Of a DNA stretch of 64,000 nucleotides, positions 33,980 to 44,644 are shown piece after piece. Within the stretch, counting starts at the first letter, position 1. Each line of letters opens with the position of its first letter. A program made the translations under genes and the position numbers. This DNA comes from Mesostigma viride (Eukaryota; Streptophyta; Mesostigmatophyceae; Mesostigmatales; Mesostigmataceae): positions 31,018 through 95,017 of the forward strand of contig RPFO01000344.1 in assembly GCA_009746045.1 (NCBI GenBank). Direction: 5' to 3'. Below the pieces are notes generated by a model that saw nothing but the letters and a program-made list of their open reading frames with translations, made no database searches and had not been told where the DNA came from.

Positions 33980-35622
33980 AGGGGTATAAATGCATGGTAG
34001 CATAACAACACAAAACTTTGTTCCAATTGGCATGAAACAACAAGGGATGCCCAAATGGGCATAATGCACCATACCCAGGTGATAAAACAAGAGACCATGC
34101 CATATAACACATGCCAACATGCCGCAAGGGGCCAAAATGGCACTAGCGCGCGTGCGGTATACATAACGCATGACTAGCCAAGGGTGTAGCTAACTGTCAA
34201 TTAGCTACCTGGCTATATGCCAAACTACGGATTGCACCTCTGGGTGCGCAGATACTGCCTTCAACAAGGCCCTGTCAGCCGGGTGCCAGCTGCCAGCGTG
34301 CGGCTCGTGCGGCCATTGGCCTCAGCCCACGCGCGGCCAGCCGGGCTGCGGGCTGACAGGGGCTGCATGGCACGCTGGTGGTGGGCGTTGTCGTCGTCGA
34401 GGCCAGCCACTGGCCCAGCGTGGAACCTGAGATAAGCCAGCATATAAGACACAAGACCATGCTAAAAAATAGGTGATTCAAAGGCTCAGTAATCAAGGCC
34501 TCAATTAGCGCGCGTCAAAGGGCCGGGTGGCAAGCTAGGAGCTACATCACTAACGCACCCAATGAATGACAAAACACCTCCACGTTATTTGCAACAATAA
34601 AGAAAACAAAAGGAACAAGTTGGTAATGCTTCCATGCAAACAGGTATTGGGTATCTCCATGTTTGTCACATGCCATGGATGCAAAATGATAAGGTGGGCG
34701 TTGGCCAACAAAACAAGAAGCCATGCCTAAAACTGGTCAGAAAAGAACTTTTCTCAGGCTGTTTGAGCCAGGAAAAGCATTGGGTAATTACCTTTACCAC
34801 ATTACTAACCAATACCAACCGTTATCACGCTATTTCCGTTGCAGCCTCAGCTAACAGCAACCGAACATGGTCCAAAATCTGCTTGACCTGACGGTATTCC
34901 ACAACCATGACAAGCCGATGCGTAGAGGGAGCAAAACAACAAAATGACAATCACAAGCCCTCGATTATATAACCCTGATATTAGTTATAAACGATAATAC
35001 AACCATATACGGTTAACGGAACACGCTAGGAGGCTAGAACGTACCAGGTCGGAACAGCAGATTACCTTTCCTGCTGGAGCCAGCACGCCCGATTCATGGA
35101 CGTAGCCTCGAGCCTTTCCTGGCTGCCTGTGCTAGCAAATCTGGTTGGGAACAACGTCAAAGGTTTATCCATGCGCAAATACCTCGAAAATTTCCGCCTA
35201 ACAACATGCAGCACTCGCACTGTCACCGCCTGGCCGCTGACGTGATTTGCTGCGCCGACCAGCACCCCGACGACCCATCTACGCATCTTCAAACGTTCCA
35301 TGGCTAGTAGGGATAAAACGTTTTTAGGACTTAAAAATCATGCCTAAAAAATTTGAGTCCATTATGTCAAGCCATTCTATCGTTAGTCAGTTGTGTGCAC
35401 CACCATAGCCGTGCGCGTCAATATTTTTCATGCACGTCGGTCCCGTTGGACCATGGTACCCCCCTAACTTTGCTCAAGCACATCTCCCTGGCCAGGTGTC
35501 CAAAGTACGGTCTGAAGTGCTCTACGGAAAGCTGACGTCTAGATCTTTCAATCCCCCCAGGTTTGACCGTTAAATTATTTTTGGCGCGGCGCCTGCAAGG
35601 CGCACAAACTCAGTCCGTTAGA

Positions 35623-35647
35623 GTGGCGCCAGTTCAACTGGCGCCAC
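35623..35647. repeat. 25-bp near-perfect palindrome, subterminal
   Basis: GTGGCGCCAGTT, one C, then AACTGGCGCCAC. It lies about 30 bp inside the right end of the piggyBac-like element. Confidence 0.95.
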
Positions 35648-35678
35648 GAAAACGGACTCTGTACAATTTAAGGGTTAA

Positions 35679-36111
35679 CCCTCAGTGAGGACATGGGCTC
35701 CCCATGTGTTGGCTAACATTTGTCAGGGCTCTCTCAGTCTTTGGAAGGATTTAAAAGATAAAGGAGGCTCCGTGGCGGGCGCCATATGAACGGGCGCCTG
35801 TGATAACTGGATGACCAGGAACTCACAATAGTACGTTCATGGACTCCTCTACTATCCAAACTCCTCTGACTAAGTGAAGACCTAACTTTAATCTACACCA
35901 GGATCCCAAAGAAAGGGTTGGGATGTCATGTGGGTCAGAGGGCAACCTTTGAACCAATGAGCAGGCCTAGCTAATATTTGGAGGCACCTCAGGTTCCAAA
36001 AGAAAAGGCAGGTCTGGTCTCTGGGAGGGATCAGATGTCTGAAGGCTTGTGGGGACAATGGCTGATAGTTTCTCAGGCTGGTCCAAGCTCCAAAACAAGA
36101 AAGGGTTGGTG
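35679..36111. other. Spacer without recognised gene
   Basis: Between the piggyBac-like element and the right 654-bp repeat. Short ORFs only; it may be the tail of the copia-type element. Confidence 0.5.
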
Positions 36112-36765
36112 AGTTAGCATATTGGGGCACCAATGTGCTAGATGGATGCAGGTTGAGGAGACCTTTCCAACGCCGTGTCAACCGCCTAGAACAGACAAGG
36201 GACTAGAAAGATATCAGGTCCCGAAGTACTGCCGACCGGTGGGCGAGGGCGGTGCACTCTCAGGGCATAGTGGACAGGACACGTGGCAGGCCGTGCCTGC
36301 ACAGGCTTAGCCTGAACTCTCACGTGACTGGGACACAGTGTACTGAGGGCTCAACGGTCCTGTGGCTAGTAGAAGCCAGTAGCCAGCCAGCAGGTCTGCA
36401 AGGATGTAAGTCCATGCAGGACTGTGGCAGGTCCTGTGCTGTCCTAGACACAGGATAGCCAGAGATTCCTGTATGCTGCCTGCAACGAGGATGCAGGGCA
36501 GCGATACGAGGCTCTGGCAATGTAGCGTTGCCCAGCGTTGCTCATGACCGAGGAACAAGGATGGAACGAGGTTGCATATAGCTCGAGGCTCAACGAGGCA
36601 ACGAGCGTCTTCACACACGAACCTTGGTCGTCACGACGAGTGGCGAGCCTATCGAGGGTCGTAGGCCTGGTGTGAGGATAAAGGTTGCTAGCCAGCAGCC
36701 TAGGGTCATTCCAGCCGGCAAGGACCAGGAGCTCACAAGCTCTGCTGACGAGTTGCTGCGCAAAT
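36112..36765 (+). repeat. 654-bp direct repeat, right copy
   Basis: Identical to 24844-25497. Flanks differ at both ends (left flank ...CAGCCGA versus right flank GGGACAGG...), with no short duplication. Confidence 0.92.
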
Positions 36766-36780
36766 GGGACAGGTGAAAGG

Positions 36781-37125
36781 CTAATAGGGCGGGTTAGTTG
36801 ACCAGGGAAGCCAGTGGACCTGAGCGGTCATGTCGCCGTGGGGCATAATGGTGAATACCTGGTGACGGCCCAGTAGCTCAAGGGTTTCGCTAGGGTGTGT
36901 GCACAGGCATGATGCATCATGACCAAAACGCTCGTGGAGCGTAGCGCAGACCCCTATCGCCCTATGCATAAGAAGATGTTGTACATCAGTGGCCCTGCCG
37001 TCCACGAGAGGGTGGTTTACCGCCAGGGTAATCAACTTGGCCCAAGTGTAGCCCGGCCATTGTACGTATTCCCCATCGGGCTCAGCCCGGATGGGGCTGA
37101 TGGTACGTATGCAACAAGATATCAT
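36781..37125 (-). pseudogene. ORF fragment, family B, minus copy
   Basis: 114 codons. The part with WPGYTWAKLITLAVNHPLVD and RATDVQHLLMHRAIGVCATL matches the plus-strand fragment at 37714-37995, so the two are inverted copies around 37.4 kb. It extends past the match into a Cys/His-containing tail. Family not recognised; probably part of a transposon protein. Confidence 0.5.
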
Positions 37126-37466
37126 AACCCCAATCTGCAGTACAAAATCATTAATATTCTTCTACTTGGAGAATATGCTAATACTATCGCTTACTAAGAG
37201 CTTCTACTAATAGATTCTACAAAAAGTGCCACGTGTCGTACAAGCCACGTAGCACGTAGCACACTCCCAAGTCGATCCGGCGCAGCCTTTTGACTGACAG
37301 AGTGCACTCCACTATTTTTCACTTTGGCTGGCGCCGGGCGGCGCGGTAGGCCAAACTTTGGAGTACACTCATGTACGATTTTAGGGGGGGATGTCCCCCC
37401 TCCTCAAACTAATAATTATAGGGCGGGCACAGTGGCACTTGCAACCAATAAAACGCTATTGTCTTA

Positions 37467-37695
37467 CAGGCATTCACGCCTTAAGTTTGGTTCGAGGTTT
37501 TTGAGGGGTCAACCCAACTTATGAGGCGTGAACCCAACTTAAGGCGTGAATGATTCTACTGAATTCTACTAGTTTGAACTAAAGATACTAAAACATACTA
37601 TTCTGAACTACTTTGAACTTGGAATGCCGAAACCCTATTTGACCCAACGTGTGGCGTGAACACAACTTAAGCCAACCCAAAGGCGTGAATGCCTG
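37467..37695. mobile_element. 229-bp MITE with TA target
   Basis: Perfect 14-bp termini CAGGCATTCACGCC and GGCGTGAATGCCTG, with TA on both sides. The interior repeats GGCGTGAACCCAACTTA-like words. TA duplication suggests a Tc1/mariner (Stowaway-type) origin. Confidence 0.75.
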
Positions 37696-37713
37696 TATTC
37701 CTATACTTTACCA

Positions 37714-37995
37714 TTGGACCCCCTGGAATTTGGCTGGACCCTGAACAAGGGGATGTCTAGGATCAGCAAATGTCTTTACGAGTACACGGCAGAATGGGGT
37801 TATGACATTTTATTGCACGAGAACCATAAGCTCCACCCTGGCCACCCACGATGGGGCTTTCAATGGCCTGGATACAGTTGGATTAAACTTATCACCCTGG
37901 CGGTCGATCACCCCTTGGTGGACCGTAGAGCGACCGACATTCAACATCTTTTACTGCACAGGGCAATCGGGGTAAACGCGACCCTCAGCAGTTGG
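37714..37995 (+). pseudogene. ORF fragment, family B, plus copy
   Basis: The frame carries WPGYSWIKLITLAVDHPLVD and RATDIQHLLLHRAIGVNATL, then passes into LTR sequence at 37996 and ends in an LTR-derived tail. The Ty3-type LTR therefore inserted into this ORF, just as another copy did into family A. Function unknown. Confidence 0.5.
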
Positions 37996-38674
37996 TATTA
38001 CGTCCCGGCCCTTTTGGACGGACGTAACAATGGAATAAATTATGTAGTTTGACTTGTTGTCATGGTCCGTAGGACTTTGGGACTCATTTCGGGACTTAAT
38101 TTGGGAATTGTCCCTTGGTCAGGACTTTTGTATGGAACTATGACAGTTTGGGTGATTCGGACCAGTTATTTTGGGCCTAGGTTGTTGTATGCGTGTATCT
38201 TCTAGGGGCCGGTGCAGTCGCGCCGCGCTGCGTACTTTATAGCTAGTTGAGATATTGTACTCATGCGTGGATTCTGTAGGCGAGGGTCGATGTCGACCCG
38301 AGGATCTTGTGTGGACTGCATGCTTTGGAAGGTCGGCGCCATGTCGGCGCCCCTTGCCAGCGTAGTGGCAGACCTCAGTGGGTGAAATTGGTCCGAGGAC
38401 GAGAGTCTCGTCCTCTTGGTTTGATGAATGATAAGTGCGAATACGCCTGTTCAGTACACATTAAACCTGGGGCAACTATCCATTTGTAATTGGTATTGCT
38501 AGCCATTATAAGTGTGTATTAATTAGCTTGGCATCAAGTCGCGGTGCCAGATATCTCACGACCCCAGTCGTGAAGCGCAATCTGCATTAGGCCACCTTGA
38601 ATCTTCCTAATTCCGGCATGGTAGATCTTTCGCTACGTGGCTCAGGCTAGGTGTGTCTGGGCTGGGACGTAACA
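37996..38674 (+). repeat. Ty3-type LTR, plus-strand copy
   Basis: Starts TATTACGTCCC (TG changed to TA) and ends GGGACGTAACA. Homologous over its length to 5586-6168 in inverted orientation, and about 95 bp longer. Hairpins: terminal 37996-38029, GGTCGA/TCGACC near 38285, GGCGCC/GGCGCC near 38335, GAGGACGAGA/TCTCGTCCTC at 38395-38415, TCACGAC/GTCGTGA near 38556. Confidence 0.8.
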
Positions 38675-39747
38675 CTGGTCATCGGAGGAAATGTGCTGGA
38701 GAGATCAGCTAACTCTCGCGGAGAGGGTTAGGGAAGCCAATTAGGAAACCAGGGCGGTGCTTGGCGTAGATAGAGGTTCCGGAATTCAACGATTGCTGAC
38801 AGGTCGGCGGCCAGCCCGTAAAGGGATTCAACGACGACCTAGGCAGCAAGCGGCCAGTCCGGGATACTCGGCGGGGCTAGCAATAGCCCTGTGGTGAGGT
38901 GCTATCGACAATAGCTGCCATTACCCCTGTTTTCAACGACACTTGGTGGCGGCCAGGGCTCTGCCTTCAACGACATCAGGTGGCGGCCAGCTCAGGGGTC
39001 ATCAACGATATTGACGATGGTACGTCCCCTAGTTTAGAATTATCCTTCTAGACGCTTGCCTTCTCTCCGGGACTGCACGCGTAGGGGGTTCTTGTAATAC
39101 GTTGTGCCTCCATAGGTTGTGAATGTCGTTGGTGCGAATGGAAGTTGCGGACATCTGACGACCATTCATTGTTTGACCTGTCGTGGGGGTGGATACCGTC
39201 TGGCTGTTGCCGACTGTGTTGACGGTGTTTACCTCCGTGTACTTATTGTATAGCCCTTTGCCGCGGAAGGCTGGGGCGTGTGCTGTGCTAGACTCCGTGC
39301 TCTCTCCTCGTTTGTTTAAGGTCACTGCATTTAGAGGTAGCCTGGGATTCCCCTTTCTCTCCTGCTTGCAAGCTTCTGCCAGCCTATAATGCATTACGTC
39401 CCTACAGGGCATGTGAGGAATACATTAAGGATAAGGGCTCTATTTCCAGGTGGAAGGGATTTGATAATCTAGGAGATGCAGATAAGTCTAGTAAGGAACA
39501 TATGTCATTGCCTGGGGGTTTGCACACCACTCGTGAATGCTCTCAGACAGACAGACACCCACGCACAGCAAGGGAGACAGCAGTCAGGAGGTGGGGACAG
39601 CAGTTACAGTTACCTTCTCCCAGCTGACCATTGGCTCTAGCAGACAATAGAGGGGATTATTACTAGGGAATAGTACTAGGTCCTACATATATAAGATCTA
39701 TAGCACGTGGTTGCCCTCTCTCCCTCTCTCTCTTTCTCTCACTGGGG
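38675..39747 (+). other. Ty3 leader, truncated element copy
   Basis: Inverted match to 4439-5585, starting with the same candidate primer-binding site (CTGGTCATCGGAGG) and ending at the CT-rich stretch plus CTGGGGAG at 39747. The gag gene that should follow is missing and unrelated sequence starts. This is a 5' fragment of the same retrotransposon family. Confidence 0.75.
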
Positions 39748-40038
39748 AGCTACTAAACCCTAGGGCGACCCCACCGTCCACCCGGCCGTCCACCTGGCCG
39801 TACCGTGACGGGCGCCAGTATCATGGGAGCCTCTAGTATCATGGGATATCCGTTCAAGTCCTATTCGCGGGCCGCGGGTTCCTATCTAATGATGCATTGG
39901 TGTTGGATTTGCATGCAATGAGTCTTATTTATTACAATGTACAATAGGCAAAGCCCTAATCAACAATGTCCTCAACGAGGTGCATCCAAGGGCACACTCA
40001 CTACAGGGAGGAATAGCCCCTTCCCCTTTCTAGACCCC
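39748..40038 (-). other. Left edge of gene island with shared 3' module
   Basis: 39889-39955 reads, on the minus strand, as the 3' flank of the RING-type gene. It includes AATAAATAAGACTC and TTGCATGCAAATCC. An inverted relative of the same stretch follows the CxxC gene at 44645-44705. Repeats of AGTATCATGGGA at 39815-39855 recall words in the promoter at 43170. Confidence 0.6.
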
Positions 40039-41579
40039 CTACTCATCCTCAACCACAATCACCTCCTGGGGCTGAACATTAGCAACCAACTGTGCGTCCC
40101 TCTCAACAATGCGCCTCGTCGCATCGCGGAAGCGTTCCACCAACCGCCTCACGGCCAGCGCGTCCCACCCAACGCCACCGCCGAGTGCCTCAAAGAAGGC
40201 CACAGCCAGTGCATTGCCCGCAGACCCGGAGCACTGCAGTTGGGGGTGATCCCTGATGTACTGCAGGGCGGACAGGAAACCGTTGACTCCCGCGGGGTAA
40301 TCCGCATTCCCCCCACAGCGCGAACAGCGAAAGAAGCGCGAGCAGCAGGAGCAGCAGCAGGAGCAGCAGCAGGAGCAGCAGGAGGAGCAGCAGCGGCGGC
40401 GGCGGCGGCGATGGCGGCCGGCAGACCACGGAAACCACACTCTGACACGTTGTCCACCACGCGCAGGTGGCGATCCAAGTCCTCGCGGCTGGTGGCCTGG
40501 TAGGTGCAGCCCAGGATGGTCACGGTGCCGTTATCACCAGGGAGAGAAAGCTTGTTGGGGCAGGGCCTGACAAGCTTGGCGCAGGTGTTGTCGTGAATCG
40601 CCTCCTCGCCGAACACGACCTCGCCGCCGCACCCGCGAGCGCACAGACGCACATTCACAAGGGTGAATGTGAGTCTGTCGACACCCACATTGCGCTTGTA
40701 CTGGCTGCCAGTGCGCATCAGGAGCTCCTTGCATTCTGGGCAGCGCTTGCCAATCACACGGGCGTTGGGCCTGGTAGAATTATACTCCAGAGCGTGGGCC
40801 TCGAGCATATCAGCGCACTTGTTGCAGTGCTGAGGGACGCAGGTGTGGACGCCCTCCACGAGGTAGATGATGGGGTACTTCCCCTCCGTGCCGAAGGGCT
40901 CGGTGCAGATGTCGCAGCACGCCAGCCTCTTCTCGAACCACGTGATCTTGTGGTTCGCCTCCTCGAGAGCCAAGCGCATCTTCTTGAGCTCTTCGCGAGT
41001 GGGATCAGGGGAGAAAGAACGACGCCTGCTGCGGTTCCTCTCGCGCTCCAACTCCTCCTGCGTCTCCCTCAGCTGGCGCTGCAATGCGGCTAAGTCCCCA
41101 CCGCTGGGCCCAGCGCCTCCAGAACGAGAACGGGAGCTGGGGCCACCACGCAGCAGGCCTGCATGCAAAGGAAAACACACAGACAACTGCAAAATGTATC
41201 AGATAGTGGCCATCACCTGCAACATCCAACAGATAGTGGCCATCACCTGCAAAATCCAGCAGGCAATCGAAAAGGGATGCATAAAACAGCAGACCACGTA
41301 CTGGGAGCAGCCGCAGGGCGAGACTGAGCCACCAGGTCGTCGATCGCAGCGTGCGAATTGACTTCCGTGCCTGCGTCGTCCAGGTGGTCGTAGTCGTTGT
41401 GGTCAAAAAGGTCGTCAGAGGGGTTCCAGCCTGCAAAGAATGAATAGAAAATGCCAATGGCGTTCCTGTCAGCTGCTGAAAATGCCCAAAAAACAAACCA
41501 AGGAAACACAAAAACAGACATGCATGGGGAAATACGTACGCTCAGGTTCCTGGGCCTCATGTTCTTGGGTCGTCGCCAT
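40039..41579 (-). CDS. RING-type zinc finger protein with coiled coil, three exons
   Basis: Exon 1 is 41579-41540, exon 2 41430-41302 and exon 3 from 41158 down. All junctions are phase 1 with GTACGT donors and CAG acceptors, and joining them keeps one frame. The product starts MATTQEHEAQEPE, is acidic in exon 2, then has an Arg/Ser-rich segment, a coiled coil (LQRQLRETQEELERERNRS) and a RING-like domain (CDICTEPFG ... HTCVPQHCNKC ... CPECKELL). A second Cys/His cluster (CARGCGG...HDNTC) recalls TRAF-type fingers. Such proteins are usually ubiquitin ligases. A GC-rich (CTG/CCG) repeat near 40330-40410 shifts the frame: the conserved-looking C-terminus (FFRCSRCGGNADYPAGVNGF to 40039) is in a different frame from the RING. 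Confidence 0.72.
41159..41301 (-). other. Intron 2 of RING gene, with short tandem repeat
   Basis: 143 bp, GT...AG on the minus strand. It contains two near copies of a 27-bp unit (ATAGTGGCCATCACCTGCAA). Intron 1 is 41431-41539 (109 bp). Confidence 0.75.
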
Positions 41580-42286
41580 AGCTGGCTAGCTGCTGATAGT
41601 GGTATCCTGCTGCTGTTCTGAGTGGTTCGTGAGGGTTTGGCTGCATTTTTGGTCGTGTTTGGGCTTTTGGCCTCGTGGGGAGGAGGACGAACGGCATATT
41701 CCCGGCATATTCCGGGAATATTCCCACGAATATGCCGTGGGACGGTCGCTAGAAGGAAACTGTCGCGCCGCGTCGGCAGTTACGTGACAGGGATACGGAC
41801 TGTCATGGCAGACTGACAGATCGGACAGGTGTCAGACGGGACAGTGCGCTGACTGTCGTGGCAGATCTTCGTAACCGACACGCGGCGGAACCGGCGCGGC
41901 GCGGACTGACGTGGCACGCTGTCAGATCTGACGTGGCACGGTACTGACATGGCAGGCCGTCCGAACCGGCAGCTGACGGATACGGCGTTGTACGGACTGT
42001 CATGTCAGACCGTTCAGACTGCCACGCGGCAGTCTGGCATGACAATTGGACGGAATCTAGCGGGAAATCTTACAATATACGTGCAGTTACGTGTTTGTAG
42101 TAATCTGTACTACCTGTAGTATCACCCGCTGCATTTCTACTTCGAATATACTCTCTGTACTACGAATCCTAGTGCAATTGTACTATGAGACGCCATGAGA
42201 TAGAGACAAAGTCATGGATTTCCATTAGAATCATAATAAGGCTTAATGCCCATAGGGGACTTTGTCTATTCCAAAGGGGCACTTAG
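41580..42286 (-). promoter_or_regulatory. Upstream region of RING gene with palindromes
   Basis: 41694-41742 holds overlapping GGCATATTCC, GGGAATATTCCC and CGTGGGAC words that recur before the other island genes. 41800-42055 is dense in CTGACRTGGCA and GTCATGGCAG words in both orientations. The rest, to 42286, is the 3' flank of the gene ending at 42287. No coding sequence. Confidence 0.55.
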
Positions 42287-42922
42287 TTAGTGAACCCCCT
42301 CCAGGGCCAGGCGGCGACAGAACTTGTCGTACATCTTGTCGCAGGTGGCATTCATGACCCTCAGTTCCCTCTCGCAGACAGCGGGGGAAAAGTTGACAGG
42401 CAGATAGGCGTGGTACTCGGCCTTCACGAGGTCCACGAGCACACGGCAATGCTCCTCTGCGGTCTTATCCTTATCCACCTGAGGAATGGATTCAACATAC
42501 TCCTTCATCACATCCCACAGGCGGGGAATCGCGCAAACGCGGTCAGACAGCTTAACCTCTAGGTCGATGGCCAGAGTTGCCACCTCCATACGCCTATCGC
42601 CATACTTGCAGGCGTCCATCCTCTTCTCAAAAGTGGAAAGGGACTGCACACCGCCTTGAGCGATGGCGATGGCAAAGTTGCGCAGGGCCCATCCTGTATA
42701 GTGGCAAAACGGCCCTGGCTGCCTGCGCTTAGAGAGGAAGCGCCCCTCAAGCTCAGTGGCAATAGCATCCAACAGCTGCATCATTCGCTGCTCTGTCTTA
42801 GCTTTGACAGCGTCCCACGGCACTTGCAGCTGCTTGCTGACACCACACCCGTGGGGCCATGCCAACTCCACGATTTCGTGCACAATCTCAGCTGGCAGGC
42901 TGTTAAAAGTGGCAGCGGCCAT
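42287..42922 (-). CDS. F-box-like protein, paralogue 1
   Basis: 211 codons from an ATG at 42922, uninterrupted. The N-terminus FNSLPAEIVHEIVELAWP, then GV and a Trp about ten residues on, is shared with the genes at 45586-46032 and 62870-63541. LPxEI followed by alternating hydrophobics resembles an F-box, which docks proteins to SCF ubiquitin ligases; the match is suggestive only. The remainder is helical and charged with no known domain, ending CRRLALEGVH. It is divergent from the CxxC gene, sharing a 470-bp upstream region with palindromic elements. Confidence 0.68.
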   Translation of the reverse strand: MAAATFNSLPAEIVHEIVELAWPHGCGVSKQLQVPWDAVKAKTEQRMMQLLDAIATELEGRFLSKRRQPGPFCHYTGWALRNFAIAIAQGGVQSLSTFEKRMDACKYGDRRMEVATLAIDLEVKLSDRVCAIPRLWDVMKEYVESIPQVDKDKTAEEHCRVLVDLVKAEYHAYLPVNFSPAVCERELRVMNATCDKMYDKFCRRLALEGVH

Positions 42923-43393
42923 GTCTTCTTTGTGGTAGTGGTGCTAGTGCTGTTGGGATGCTGGAGCAGGCGAGAAGTGCCCACTTTGACGTGGTGTCGG
43001 ACCTTTGTACCCCGCCCCACGGCATCTTCGCGGAATATTCCGTGGACCGACGATCTCCCACGGGACGCTGCCACGCGGCGGAGATCGGACGGTCCACGGC
43101 AATTCAGATCTCCCATGATAGTACGGCGTATCTCGGATACGGCGCGGCGCCGGTACGGCCGGGCCAGTATCATGGATACTGGTCCGAGTACCGTGGCACG
43201 GCATTCCGCCACGTCACCACCGCGCCGCGCCGCGCCGCGCCATGGAACCTTCTAGAGGATCGATCCCAGCCGTCCGATGAAGATCTCGTGGGAGGGCCAG
43301 TTTCCACAGGTACAAAGGTCGTGCAGGCCTACCAAATGCACCATCACACCACAGAACAGCCATAGCCAGCGCAGAAAACAACAGCAGACCGCC
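42923..43393. promoter_or_regulatory. Divergent upstream region of F-box-like 1 and CxxC genes
   Basis: Contains GGAATATTCC (43032-43041) followed by GTGGACC, CCCACGGGAC (near 43058), and CAGTATCATGGATACTG (near 43168), a palindrome. These match words before the RING gene and F-box-like 2. No TATA box was seen. Confidence 0.55.
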
Positions 43394-44580
43394 ATGTTTC
43401 CCGTTGATGCAGCAGCTGGGCCATTGTTCGGGCCTCAGACTAGGGCACGACTAGGGCCTTGCATGGGCTTGGTTCTCCCAGATGCTATGGATTGCCATAT
43501 CCTCGCTGCACAAGAACTAGGACTGGTTGTTCCGCCATAGCTCCTGCGCTTGTGCCAGTGCCTGCGCCTGTGCCAGCGCCAGTGCCTGTGATTGTGCCAG
43601 TGCCAGTGCCTGCTGCGCCAGTGCCTGCGCCTGTGTACGTGCCTGCTCCTCTCCCTGGGCTATTCGCCCCTCGGTTTAAGGACTCTGACATTTGGCCTCC
43701 AGCAGGCCATGTGTGGCCAAATGGTAGTGGCGATTCCAAGTTTCCTCTGGTGCATTGCGTCACCTGCAAAAAGGTGCCGGAGAGGGCAGTGTGCAAGAAG
43801 GAGAACGGGGAGATGCAGTGCCGGGGGTGCGCTCTGGATGAACTGAGCGACAAGGTGGATGCACTAGGTCCCTCTCCTCCCACGGAGCAGGTGCAGGAGA
43901 CTGTCAAGAATTTTGACACGGGCTTGCAGATTTACAAGTACGAATATGAGCCCAAGCGTCTCCCGCCTCCTCCCACCGGCTACCCTCTGTCCAAGTGCAT
44001 GTGCGCTGTGTGCAAGAAGCCTGCTCTCCACGCGCACGAAGTGGTGAAGGAGGTCACCCCTCAGATGCTGGAGACCACTTCCCATTTCCGTGTTGCCAAG
44101 CTCGTGGTTGGCGACGTCGTTTGTGGGATCTGCCGCAACGAGTTCCTGGCCCAGTATGTCGACAACAACGTGGTCATCAGCAAGGCCATGTCTCGCGGCA
44201 TGCAGTATTGGGAGTACAAGGGCCATATCGATGAGGTGTTCCAGTACAACGAGGAACTCCACAAGATGGCAGAGCGCGCCCAGGACAACACGCACGACGG
44301 CCCCTCCAGTGACAAGTTTTACTGGCCTCGCAGGCAGTGCCAGAAGTGCATGAAGCGCATCGACATCAACGTGCAGAACCTGTATGTGGCTCCAAGGCCT
44401 CGTTCTTTAGACGTTGACTTGGTCTGCTACGAGTGCGCCAAGTTCTGCAGCCTCGTTTCTGAGGCTGTCGCTTTCCCGGGCTTTAGCCGCCCCAACAACC
44501 GTCTCAAGCGTAATGCAGAGGCCGGGGGCTTCCTTCTGTACGATGTTGTGGGGTCCAACAAGCCCTATTTCTTCGCGTAG
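43394..44580 (+). CDS. Cys-rich multi-CxxC protein with Pro/Val repeat
   Basis: The main frame is open to 44580. It has a VPVPAPVPAP-type repeat (43548-43650), then four Cys pairs: CVTCKK...CKK..CRGC, CAVCKK, CGIC, CQKC, and CYEC near the end. The pattern suggests two or more zinc-binding modules; I know no family with this order. The open frame has no ATG near its start. The likely start is MFPVDAAAGPLFG at 43394, in another frame that stops at 43540, so either a one-base shift or an unrecognised intron lies near 43500. Nothing else breaks the 340-codon body. The 3' flank carries the same module as the RING gene. Confidence 0.65.
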
Positions 44581-44644
44581 GGTGTCATCTGGGCACTTGA
44601 TTGGCCCATGCAAGCCTATGGAGGCTACTGTTGATAGGGACTTG

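Larger units (their letters stand above)
33572..35678. mobile_element. piggyBac-like non-autonomous element, 2.1 kb
   Basis: It begins TTAACCCTTCAACTGTC and ends with the inverted AATTTAAGGGTTAA: TTAA targets with CCCTT termini are characteristic of piggyBac. Subterminal AACGGACTGAGTTT is present at both ends in inverted orientation. There is no transposase; the interior has only short ORFs. It carries two striking palindromes (33946-33979 and 35623-35647). Confidence 0.78.

Noticed and set aside
33571-35678. Telomere-like TTAACCC
   Set aside because: Single occurrences at the two ends of one element, not tandem; better explained as piggyBac termini.
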